Origin: CAVYUC01 sp963771595
GTDB lineage: Bacteria; Bacteroidota; Bacteroidia; Bacteroidales; Prolixibacteraceae
Length of the DNA stretch: 64,000 bases
NCBI GenBank assembly: GCA_963771595.1
Contig: CAVYUC010000015.1
Location: 81,710-145,709, forward strand
Direction of reading: 5' to 3'
Part shown: piece by piece, positions 1-7,571 of the stretch
Layout of the letters: every line of letters starts with the position of its first letter
Position numbering within the stretch: the first letter of the stretch is position 1
Made by a program: the position numbers and the translations under genes
Notes under the pieces: model-generated
Database searches by the model: none
Told to the model about the DNA's origin: nothing
The model's input: only the letters and a program-made list of their open reading frames with translations

Positions 1-54
1 GACTGGGAATTCGGCGGATTAATAAATATTGGAATCGGATTCCGGTTTGAATAA
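1..54 (+). CDS. C-terminal end of an outer-membrane protein (partial)
   Basis: Seventeen codons are open from the first base and end in TAA at 52-54. The peptide finishes in GIGFRFE, with alternating small/hydrophobic and aromatic residues as in the last strand of an outer-membrane beta-barrel. A strong terminator follows at once, which supports this being a real gene end. The family cannot be told from so little sequence. Confidence 0.5.
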   Translation, partial: DWEFGGLINIGIGFRFE

Positions 55-56
55 AA

Positions 57-87
57 GAATGCCGGCTTTTTCGAACCGGCATTTTCA
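57..87 (+). terminator. intrinsic terminator after the partial gene
   Basis: An 8-bp stem (AATGCCGG at 58-65 with CCGGCATT at 76-83) is followed by TTTTC. The hairpin and the bases after it (CATGGCG, then a T-rich run) recur at 5404-5450 with few changes, so this is a duplicated segment and not just a similar terminator. Confidence 0.75.
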
Positions 88-481
88 TGGCGTATTTATT
101 TTATTGAAAGACAGTCATAGCATCACTTTAAGAAAGGCTATAACTGACAATGAGAGTGTTTTTTATATTAGACCTAATTCAAATTACCCCCCCCATAAAT
201 TTTATTAAAATTTCGGGGTTACTTTTTCTCCATAAATAGAATTTAATAATAGACGCACGGGCCAAGCCCTTACACTAAAAAATCATGAAAAATATTCTTA
301 ACTGCAAAAACAAATTCATTGGATAAGCCTCCCCGGGGGTTGATCCAAGCGTTACTTTGTTCCCTTCCGGGGAGGCAGGTAGTTTTGCAACTACCCGCGC
401 AAAACTACCATACGGGAACCATTTTTACAAGAATGAATCTTTAAAAGTGAGGGTAATTAAGAATTATTAAGAATTTAAATT
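88..481 (+). other. long gene-free leader upstream of the lipoprotein/TonB cassette
   Basis: No convincing gene is seen here. The stretch holds a run of eight C residues (187-194), an A/T-rich part, and the double hairpin at 327-409. It probably contains the promoter of the cassette starting at 482, but I could not pick out a clear -7/-33 pair. Confidence 0.4.
327..409. repeat. two adjacent perfect hairpins
   Basis: The first hairpin pairs GCCTCCCCGG (327-336) with CCGGGGAGGC (367-376), 10 bp with a 30-nt loop. The second pairs GGTAGTTTTGC (378-388) with GCAAAACTACC (399-409), 11 bp with a 10-nt loop. Only one base separates them. No T-run follows, so neither is a normal terminator. They may be a REP-type mobile palindrome, a structured leader RNA of the downstream operon, or a small RNA. 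Confidence 0.6.
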
Positions 482-1414
482 ATGAAAAGAATACTAATCC
501 GATTATCATATTTATTTTTTGCCATTTTTATTTGGAGTAGTTGCTCTAAAGAGGAACCGTTTAAAGATGAACAAATAGTAGATATTTACAGTGACAACGA
601 TGTTGTAGTGATAAATGATATCGTTCATTTTAAGAATAGAGAAGCATTCAAAAGAACGATCGACGAATTGCACAGCAATGGACGCAATACGTTAAAAGAC
701 TGGGAGTCAAAGGTCTGCTTCGATTACTCATTAAGAAAGTTGAATGATAATGATACAATTAATGAGCCGTATCCTAACGACGCTATAATTCAAGATCCAT
801 TTTTTGCAACTGTAGTAAATCAAGATGGATTATTTGTTATTGCAGATAGCATACATAAAATCACATTTAAAACGGAATATATTATTCCAAATTATAATTT
901 TAGGAAGTTAAAAGAATTAAATAGCAACAATGGTTTAAAAGGTGCCATAGTCGATGAAGAAATCGTGAAGTTTGATATAACACGGGGAAAAACTGATCCG
1001 TTAACAAAAAGTGTAACTTGGTGGAATACACGCGAAAAAAGTGATCCTTGTGGATATTGTCATCTAAGCGCTCATGTAAAATGCTGGTGCGTTAATTACG
1101 TAGCATATTCGTCTGTAGGCATTCGAATATCAGGGAGAAAAGCAAATGATGTTCCCAATTGTTCTGATTTTAGAAATGATAGAATGTGGCTCGCGGAAGT
1201 TGATGGTTGCGCTTGGGCTCGACCAGGCAATTTCCCTCCAGAATTCTTAGGAACTTATTGCGGTTCAAGCCTTAATGATGATGAATATAATGTTGACAAA
1301 ACATTACTTTATCAGGTAGGTACTTCTATATACTGCGAAAAAATTGAGGCAGATTACTATTATTCTGATGATGGGATTTGCTATAACGAACACTGGTTTG
1401 AAGTATGGGATTAA
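482..1414 (+). CDS. Cys-rich exported lipoprotein, unknown function
   Basis: This 310-residue protein starts with a lipoprotein signal (basic MKR, hydrophobic stretch, then IWSSC with Cys at about residue 21), so it should be lipidated and sit in the cell envelope. The middle is mixed alpha/beta with no motif I recognise. The last third is rich in Cys and aromatic residues (CGYCHLSAHVKCWCVNY and further Cys downstream), suggesting disulfides or a metal site. It overlaps the next gene by 10 bp and opens a four-gene operon with a DUF4249 lipoprotein, another lipoprotein and a TonB receptor, so a role in surface binding or uptake is likely by context only. The base composition is A/T-rich compared with the mutAB region. 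Confidence 0.75.
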   Translation: MKRILIRLSYLFFAIFIWSSCSKEEPFKDEQIVDIYSDNDVVVINDIVHFKNREAFKRTIDELHSNGRNTLKDWESKVCFDYSLRKLNDNDTINEPYPNDAIIQDPFFATVVNQDGLFVIADSIHKITFKTEYIIPNYNFRKLKELNSNNGLKGAIVDEEIVKFDITRGKTDPLTKSVTWWNTREKSDPCGYCHLSAHVKCWCVNYVAYSSVGIRISGRKANDVPNCSDFRNDRMWLAEVDGCAWARPGNFPPEFLGTYCGSSLNDDEYNVDKTLLYQVGTSIYCEKIEADYYYSDDGICYNEHWFEVWD

Positions 1415-2295
1415 ATTTTCTAAGCAGGTGTGTTTCATACCTGCTTACTTTTTCTTATTCAAAAAAGAAAATACTTATTCTTCTCGCATTATTAGTTTCC
1501 TGTGTAAGAGAAACTGAAATTGATTTAAATGATTATTATATTGAAAAACCGGTAGTTTACTGTATCATTAGTCCGGGAGAAAATATTAATGTATTAGTTT
1601 CTAAAACATTGCCTTTTGGATCGCCGGCCGATAGTATCGAAATTGTTGGCAATGCAATTGTTGAATTTACAGGAAACGACTCAACAATCATTTTGGATTT
1701 TAATCCTCAAAGAGGCTTTTATACTAGCTCGCACGAAAAGTTCCCGGTAAAAAATGGAAATACATACAATTTACGAGTAGCACTTTCCAATGGCACAGAA
1801 TCATTTGCATCTGCAATTGTTCCTAAGGAGCCTCCACAATGGGTTGACATTAATTACAATCTTTTAGTAAGAAACCCTGATAATCCGGATCCAACCAGAC
1901 TTATTGAATTTAATTTTTATTGGAAAAACGATACAGAAGAAAATTGTAACTATTTAGTTTATTCAAATGACATTATTCGAAGCGGAAGAACACGGGGGAA
2001 TAATTTTGTATTCCCGAATGATAATTTAAACGGTACAATTATGTCAGCATATTATCTGGATTCTTACAGCAATTTTAGTTCAACGAAAAAGGCAACAGTA
2101 AGTTTGATAAAAGTTACTTCGGAGTTTGACCAATTGCAACAATATGAAAATCAATTGCAAAAAATAAGTGACAATTTGGACATGGGCCTTTTTTGGGAAT
2201 TATATCGGGGCATTATTCCTGAATACACCAATTTTGAAGGAGGTTACGGTTTTTTTGGTGGATATTTGAAGACGGATACTGTTATTCAATTATGA
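1405..2295 (+). CDS. DUF4249-family lipoprotein
   Basis: The 296-residue product resembles the DUF4249 family, Bacteroidota lipoproteins that usually lie beside a TonB-dependent receptor. The family-like opening is visible: a hydrophobic helix ending in LLVSC, then a short acidic spacer and EKPVVYCIISPGENINVLVS, where a beta-sandwich begins. The ATG at 1405 overlaps the end of the previous gene by 10 bp, which fits coupled translation. It gives a rather long signal (about 33 residues before the lipobox Cys), and no better in-frame ATG exists. The stop is 10 bp before the next gene. Its precise role is unknown; by context it is an accessory surface component of the receptor encoded at 2932. 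Confidence 0.75.
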   Translation: MGLNFLSRCVSYLLTFSYSKKKILILLALLVSCVRETEIDLNDYYIEKPVVYCIISPGENINVLVSKTLPFGSPADSIEIVGNAIVEFTGNDSTIILDFNPQRGFYTSSHEKFPVKNGNTYNLRVALSNGTESFASAIVPKEPPQWVDINYNLLVRNPDNPDPTRLIEFNFYWKNDTEENCNYLVYSNDIIRSGRTRGNNFVFPNDNLNGTIMSAYYLDSYSNFSSTKKATVSLIKVTSEFDQLQQYENQLQKISDNLDMGLFWELYRGIIPEYTNFEGGYGFFGGYLKTDTVIQL

Positions 2296-2305
2296 TCACT
2301 CAAAC

Positions 2306-2926
2306 ATGAAATTTAAATTCATAATAGGTTTAATAGGTTGTACTTTTTCCCTGGGAAGTTGCGTTTCTTCTTATCAAAATTTGACAATCGAAAATCACGA
2401 ATATCCGCAGGTCGAATCGGAAAATACCGAATTCTACCTAATACCTTCTGCAGATACCGTTTCAATTGAAAACAAAAAGTTCTTAAAAAAACAACTAAAA
2501 CACGGGTTGTGGTTAATCCCGGTTAAAGCAATTAATAACAGCGAAAACTCTCAATTAATCACTAAAGACAGGATTACAGTTTTCAATTCGTATGTTGAGG
2601 CAGAAGTTGTAACCACAGACCGATTTTACAAGAAGGTTCGGTACAGCATTCCGGGAAGAACTGCAATCGGATTGGCTTCAATTGTTGGCTCAATTAGTTT
2701 TGGGAGTTTTGGTACTTTTTTCAATTACAGGAATCCGCTTTTAATCGTTGCCGCACTTTCACCTTTTTCAGTTGCTTCAGCAATAAAAACCAACAAGCAA
2801 CTTCAATATGATTTAAACAAATTGAGCCTTCTAAATAAAAGGATTTTGCCCGGAGATGTTCGATTCGGAATTATTTGCATTCGGGCAGAAAATATCGGGG
2901 ATATTTATATCCGGCTGGAAAAATAA
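2306..2926 (+). CDS. small lipoprotein, unknown function
   Basis: The product has 206 residues with a clear lipobox (MKFKF, hydrophobic core, LGSC with Cys at residue 19). A hydrophobic Gly/Ser-rich segment lies near residues 115-150 (AIGLASIVGSISFGSFGTFF and beyond) and could insert into or lie along a membrane. I do not recognise a family. It sits 10 bp after the DUF4249 gene and 5 bp before the TonB-receptor start, so it is very likely co-translated with them and may be a partner lipoprotein of the receptor. Confidence 0.7.
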   Translation: MKFKFIIGLIGCTFSLGSCVSSYQNLTIENHEYPQVESENTEFYLIPSADTVSIENKKFLKKQLKHGLWLIPVKAINNSENSQLITKDRITVFNSYVEAEVVTTDRFYKKVRYSIPGRTAIGLASIVGSISFGSFGTFFNYRNPLLIVAALSPFSVASAIKTNKQLQYDLNKLSLLNKRILPGDVRFGIICIRAENIGDIYIRLEK

Positions 2927-2931
2927 TTTTT

Positions 2932-5343
2932 ATGAGAACCGGAAGATATATATTGGTAATCATTATTCTAACTTCGATTATTAAAGTTTCAGGTCAGAAC
3001 AGATTTTACATCCTCGAAGGGAATATAGTTAATTCAGAAACAGGCCTTTTTGTAAATGACGCACAGGTACGAATCCCATCTGTGGATAAGGAAATTACAG
3101 CAGGCAGCAACGGAATTTTCCGAATGGCAGCTCCTGCCGGAGAAAATGTATCGATCATTATAAATCATCCGGATTATGAAATGAAGCTGGCTGTGTTAAA
3201 TTTAAAAAGTGATACAAGTATAACCTTTCAAATAAAACCACTGTTGCGTTCTGTTTTAATTGGAGAAATTGAAAAAACAGCGGACCGGTTTGATAAAGTG
3301 GAAGAATTACAAACCGGATTGGAGAAACTTCCGGCAGGAGCATTGAAAAAACTGCCGGCCCTGGGAGGTGAAAAAGATGTTTTAAAAGCATTTACGTACT
3401 TCCCGGGTATTCAAAGCGGAACCGAAGGAACAACCGAAATGATTGTCAGGGGAGGTTCATCTGATCAAAATCTTTATTTGCTCGATAATAATATTTTGTA
3501 CAAGTCATCTCATTTGCTCGGAATGTTATCCTCTTTTCAGGCTTTATCAGCAGAAGAAATAGAATTCTATAAAGGTGGATTTCCTTCGAAATACGGGGGT
3601 CGCTTATCTTCGGTAGTAGATGTGAAAACGAGAGCGCCAAATTTCAAAGATTTCTCACTCGAAGGAGAAATTGGAATAATATCTGCAAAACTGCTAAGCG
3701 AGATTCCAGTAGTCAAAGAAAAATCTTCTTTAATGATAGCTGTAAGAACTACGTATCTCGATAAAATTGCCAAACTCTTTGTTGATACTGAAGATTATGA
3801 ATCGTATAATTTCTACGATACCCAGATAAAATGGAGCACTAAAATAAAAGACAATAACCTTCTGACAATAAATGGTTTTTATGACAGAGACAACTATTAC
3901 ATTTTTAATAAAACAGGAAAACAGAAAGATATCTATTCCCGCGACGAGCAAATTTGGAGTAACCGGTTTCTGAGTGCAAATTACAAAGCAACACTCAAGA
4001 ATAATGGAACTGCCAATTTCTTTATTGGCTATTCAGGATATGATATGAGATTAAACAGCTTATATGAAAGCCCCGATAGCATCAGAAACTATAACAACCA
4101 GTTTAAGACTTCAATTAAAGATTTTACAATAAACAATTACACTTCATTTTCATCCTCAAAATGGGATTTTAACTTTGGAGGTAGTTTAACCTTGCATCAA
4201 TTCACCCCTGCACTAGTAAATAACAAATCGTATGATTTCAAATTGTACAATAACAATCTTCCTGAAAAAAATACTTTCGAATTTTCAATATTTGGAGAGC
4301 TCATGCAGGATATTACTGATAATTTAACAGGAAGAATTGGATTCCGAAATACAAATTATAAAACAGACAATAAAATTTACTCTTCTGTTGAGCCAAGGAT
4401 ACTGCTGAAATATAAAACAACAGAACAAACTTCATTAAAAATTTCTTACAGCAGAATGACACAATTTTTGCATCTGCTAACAAACCCGGGGTTAGGGTTG
4501 CCAGTTGATTTATGGATGAGTTCCGATGAAAATGTTAGGCCGGAAATCTCTAATCAAATTAGCCTGGGATACGCCCAAAACTTTGATTTAGGAAATCATA
4601 AGTTAGCACTGAATACTGAAGTTTATTATAAAAAATTAAAAAATATAGTTTCATATCGGGATGGTTTTAGTTCCCACAATTTTACAACTCCTTATTTTTT
4701 CAAAAATAATCTCAATTGGCAATCAGCAATTATACAGGGAACAGGTTCTTCCAAAGGTTTGGAATTGATGATAGAAAAATATTCAGGAGATTTTTCGGGC
4801 TGGATTAGCTATTCACTTGCCTCAGTAATACACGAATTTAAAGAACTAAATAACGGAAAACCATTCCCATCCAATTACGATCATCGTCACAATCTTTCAA
4901 TCGTTGGCAATTACAGAATAAACCCCAGACATGATTTTACTTTTAGTTGGGTATACGGTTCGGGGCATCCTGTAACTTTGCCTCTCTATATTTATTTCCC
5001 GGGGAGTTTTCATTTTTCAAATGGGACGGTTAATTTCCATAACAAATCTCATTTGAGCTTATATGCTCAAAGTGAAAGGAATAAGTATAGAATGATGCCA
5101 TTTCACCGGTTAAATGTTGCAATTCAAAGAAAATTTGAAACTAAAAATTTTACAGGAAACTTCGAACTAAGCGTTTATAATCTTTATAATCGCAAGAATC
5201 CCTTTTATTATTATGTTGATAACGTACCATATTACGAAATCAAAGAAAATGATCAACCAGAAATAAAAGTGAGACAAGCACTAAAATCTGTCTCTGTATT
5301 TCCGTTTATTCCGTCTGTTTCTGTAACATTTAAATTAAAATAA
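2932..5343 (+). CDS. TonB-dependent receptor with N-terminal carboxypeptidase-like domain
   Basis: The protein has 803 residues from ATG 2932, chosen because it gives a normal signal peptide (MRTGRYILV... to VSGQ) and follows the previous stop by 5 bp; the frame is open further upstream to an ATG at 2875 inside the preceding gene. After the signal there is a CarboxypepD_reg-like domain (about 25-105). The plug follows (EGTTEMIVRGGSSDQNLYLL, then a segment ending KYGGRLSSVVDVKT), then a beta-barrel of about 570 residues ending in VSVTFKLK. It should import a ligand across the outer membrane using TonB energy. The substrate is not evident; no SusD partner is present, and the DUF4249 neighbour is the usual associate of this receptor class. 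Confidence 0.9.
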   Translation: MRTGRYILVIIILTSIIKVSGQNRFYILEGNIVNSETGLFVNDAQVRIPSVDKEITAGSNGIFRMAAPAGENVSIIINHPDYEMKLAVLNLKSDTSITFQIKPLLRSVLIGEIEKTADRFDKVEELQTGLEKLPAGALKKLPALGGEKDVLKAFTYFPGIQSGTEGTTEMIVRGGSSDQNLYLLDNNILYKSSHLLGMLSSFQALSAEEIEFYKGGFPSKYGGRLSSVVDVKTRAPNFKDFSLEGEIGIISAKLLSEIPVVKEKSSLMIAVRTTYLDKIAKLFVDTEDYESYNFYDTQIKWSTKIKDNNLLTINGFYDRDNYYIFNKTGKQKDIYSRDEQIWSNRFLSANYKATLKNNGTANFFIGYSGYDMRLNSLYESPDSIRNYNNQFKTSIKDFTINNYTSFSSSKWDFNFGGSLTLHQFTPALVNNKSYDFKLYNNNLPEKNTFEFSIFGELMQDITDNLTGRIGFRNTNYKTDNKIYSSVEPRILLKYKTTEQTSLKISYSRMTQFLHLLTNPGLGLPVDLWMSSDENVRPEISNQISLGYAQNFDLGNHKLALNTEVYYKKLKNIVSYRDGFSSHNFTTPYFFKNNLNWQSAIIQGTGSSKGLELMIEKYSGDFSGWISYSLASVIHEFKELNNGKPFPSNYDHRHNLSIVGNYRINPRHDFTFSWVYGSGHPVTLPLYIYFPGSFHFSNGTVNFHNKSHLSLYAQSERNKYRMMPFHRLNVAIQRKFETKNFTGNFELSVYNLYNRKNPFYYYVDNVPYYEIKENDQPEIKVRQALKSVSVFPFIPSVSVTFKLK

Positions 5344-5403
5344 CGACAGAAATATATAATTTTTAGAAGTGATGATTAGCTTTTAGAAATATTAACGTCA
5401 TGA

Positions 5404-5436
5404 GAATGCCGGCTCCTTTCAGGCCGGCATTTCCAT
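5404..5436 (+). terminator. intrinsic terminator after the TonB receptor (second copy)
   Basis: A 9-bp stem (AATGCCGGC at 5405-5413 with GCCGGCATT at 5423-5431) lies 60 bp after the receptor stop. The bases after it (CATGGCGCATTTC and a T-rich run to 5450) match those after the terminator at 57-87. A converging gene ends at 5486, so it may act in both directions. Confidence 0.75.
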
Positions 5437-5456
5437 GGCGCATTTCTTTTCTTTTT

Positions 5457-5484
5457 CCTCCCCTTCGGGGAGGTCAGGAGGGGC
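5457..5484. repeat. REP-like GC-rich palindrome
   Basis: CCTCCCC (5457-5463) pairs with GGGGAGG (5467-5473) around TTC and is followed by a partly repeated GGAGGGG. Short palindromes of this form are common intergenic repeats in Bacteroidota. It abuts the stop codon of the fasciclin gene on the other strand and resembles the first hairpin arm at 327-376. Confidence 0.5.
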
Positions 5485-5485
5485 T

Positions 5486-6076
5486 TTATGGAATCAACAC
5501 TTTGTCGATTACGTGAACCACTCCATTTTTTCCTTCAATATCAGCGGCAACCACTTTGCTTTCGTTAATCATTACCCCGCCGGAAAGGTCAACTTTAATT
5601 TTCTTACCGTTTAAAGTAGTTACCGAACTATTCGATAAATCGGTTGACATTACTTTCCCGGGAACAACGTGATAAGTAAGAATCGGTGTCAGTTGTTCGG
5701 CTGTTAAGTCTTCCACACCATCAACACCAAGCTTGCCAAAAAGGCTTTTAAAAGCTTCATTGGTAGGTGCAAAAACGGTGAACGGACCTTCGGCACTCAA
5801 TGCATCCACCAGACCGGCTTTTTTAACTGCATCCACCAAAATCGAGAAATCGGGATTGGCTACTGCAATTTCAACTACTGTACTGTTACCGGTTTTTGAA
5901 TCATCCAAACCAAAAGTTGCCGGGTTCAGCATCCACGATTCAAGTTCCATAACACGCTCTTCATTCACTTTCATAAACTCTGAATTCTTTAATTCAGTTG
6001 CACCAACTGCAGTTACCGAAGTAATAAACAGCAGTGCCATTGCGATGTTTCTCATTTTTGTTTTCATTGTTTTCAT
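5486..6076 (-). CDS. secreted single fasciclin (FAS1) domain protein
   Basis: The 196-residue product has a Sec signal (MKTMKTKMRN, hydrophobic core, AVGA) followed by about 45 residues of linker. One FAS1 domain spans about 65-196: NPDFSILVDAVKKAGL (H1-like), GPFTVFAPTNEAFKSL (FAS1 signature), LTPILTYHVVPGKVMS, and GVVHVIDKVLIP at the end. FAS1 domains mediate adhesion or matrix contacts. It follows a two-domain FAS1 lipoprotein by 41 bp in the same direction and its domain closely resembles the second domain of that protein, so the pair arose by duplication and is probably co-transcribed. Confidence 0.88.
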   Translation of the reverse strand: MKTMKTKMRNIAMALLFITSVTAVGATELKNSEFMKVNEERVMELESWMLNPATFGLDDSKTGNSTVVEIAVANPDFSILVDAVKKAGLVDALSAEGPFTVFAPTNEAFKSLFGKLGVDGVEDLTAEQLTPILTYHVVPGKVMSTDLSNSSVTTLNGKKIKVDLSGGVMINESKVVAADIEGKNGVVHVIDKVLIP

Positions 6077-6117
6077 TTTTAATTGTTTGTACTATTTGAA
6101 TTTGTTTTTAAAAAATA

Positions 6118-7044
6118 TTACGGTAATAAAACTTTATCAATCACATGTACCACTCCGTTGGCGCCCTGAATATCCGCAGCTACCACTTCGCTTTCGTTGA
6201 TTTTTACTCCGGAAGAAAGGTTGATGGTGAGTTTACTGCCCTCGTTTAGTGTTCCTACTTCGCCGTTTGCCAGTTCCGTTGATAATACATTTCCCGGAAC
6301 CACATGGTAGGTTAAGATAGGCGTCAACTGTTCGGCGGTTAAATCATCAATTCCCGAAATCCCCAGTTGTGTAAATAAAGCAGCAAACGCATCATTAGTA
6401 GGTGCAAATACTGTAAATGGCCCATCACCACTCAGTGCATCCACCAATCCTGCTTTTACAACCGCCTGCACCAGGGTGGTGAAATTTTCATTGGCCAGTG
6501 CAATATTCACAACGGTTGGCGGGAGTATCACTTTATCTACCACATGTATGATTCCGTTGCTTGCCTCCACATCGGCAGCCGTTACTTTTGTATTTTCATT
6601 AATCGACACCCCATTACCGGTTTTGATGTACATTGAAATGTTGTTGTCATCAAATTTCGCCAGCGTGGGATAATAACCCTGGCTGAGATCGGCCGCCATT
6701 GCTTTGCTTCCTATCACATGGTACGATAATATCTGCGCCAGAAGAGCCGCCGGAACATCATCCAGTGATGTTAATCCCAAATCCTGCAGCAGTGAAGCAA
6801 ATGCCGCATCTGTAGGTGCAAAAACCGTCAGATTGTTTTCTGTACTTAAAAAATCAGCCAGTCCTGCTTTTTGTGCGGCCTCAATCAAACTGTCAAACTG
6901 GCCGGCATCCTGTGCCACTTCCACAATGTTTTTCGATTCCATTTCAGGAGCCGGGTCTTCATCATCGTTACAAGCCGTAAAAATTAATCCGGTTACCAGG
7001 AACATCATCGTAATCATTGCTAATTTTGTTTTCATAACTTTCAT
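6118..7044 (-). CDS. lipoprotein with two fasciclin (FAS1) domains
   Basis: The 308-residue product carries a lipobox signal (hydrophobic core, FTAC with Cys at about 25, then an acidic DDEDPAPE spacer). Two FAS1 domains follow: about 40-175 (NNLTVFAPTDAAFASL, YHVIGSKAMAADL, GIIHVVDKVILP) and about 178-308 (GPFTVFAPTNDAFAAL, YHVVPGNVLS, GVVHVIDKVLLP). It should be anchored in the envelope and exposed. It is the first gene of a two-gene unit with the FAS1 protein ending at 5486. The 0.5-kb gap upstream is shared with mutA on the opposite strand. Confidence 0.9.
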   Translation of the reverse strand: MKVMKTKLAMITMMFLVTGLIFTACNDDEDPAPEMESKNIVEVAQDAGQFDSLIEAAQKAGLADFLSTENNLTVFAPTDAAFASLLQDLGLTSLDDVPAALLAQILSYHVIGSKAMAADLSQGYYPTLAKFDDNNISMYIKTGNGVSINENTKVTAADVEASNGIIHVVDKVILPPTVVNIALANENFTTLVQAVVKAGLVDALSGDGPFTVFAPTNDAFAALFTQLGISGIDDLTAEQLTPILTYHVVPGNVLSTELANGEVGTLNEGSKLTINLSSGVKINESEVVAADIQGANGVVHVIDKVLLP

Positions 7045-7571
7045 TTTTAAATTGTTTTCATTTAACCCTTTAATTGTTTTCTAAATTTTGTTTCACGAAT
7101 ATATAAAAACATTAAACGTCTTTTTGTTTAGTATTTAGTTTTTATATTTAAACATTATTACATTATTTATCATTGAACACTCTATATTTAAAGAGCTACA
7201 TTGAATTTGTTAATAAATGTTAAATATATATTAGTATTGGATAATGCCCGCCTTTTACATTTAAATGTTGTTTGTTCAGCAAGAGGATATATTAACTCAA
7301 TCTAAAGAAGTAACCTTCCAAATCATGATTTTTGTTAAGATTCGGCAAAATGGACAAGGATTCTCACGCTCCATCTTTTATTTCAACTAATTTTGCCACT
7401 CGATTTTCAACCCGCATGATTCATCCTTATCGAAAGATTTAGTTGTTTTTGCGGGTTAATCCCGATTTAGTTGAACTCACTTTTTGGTAACAAAAATGAA
7501 TGTGAAACTTAATCGTTACAGGAAACTAATAGTATATTGATGGTATAATTCGGATAAAAACAATTTTCAAT
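7045..7571. other. divergent intergenic region with nested palindrome
   Basis: No gene is seen in these 527 bp between the fasciclin genes and mutA. The first 250 bp are very A/T-rich and should hold the fasciclin promoter. A nested palindrome lies at 7382-7475: TTCAACTAA (7382-7390) pairs with TTAGTTGAA (7467-7475), and inside it AACCCGCA (7409-7416) pairs with TGCGGGTT (7450-7457). The right arm, GGTTAATCCCGATTTAG, recurs near 45359. It may be a dispersed repeat or a structured leader for mutA. No cobalamin riboswitch core is visible. Confidence 0.5.

Noticed and set aside
2875..2931. TonB-receptor start inside the preceding lipoprotein gene
   Set aside because: It would overlap the previous gene by 52 bp and hide the signal peptide; ATG 2932 is better.
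7200..7571. Cobalamin riboswitch upstream of mutA
   Set aside because: MutAB needs B12 and a GCCACT string occurs near 7395, but the conserved riboswitch core (a CAGGAGAC-like segment with the right spacing) is not present.
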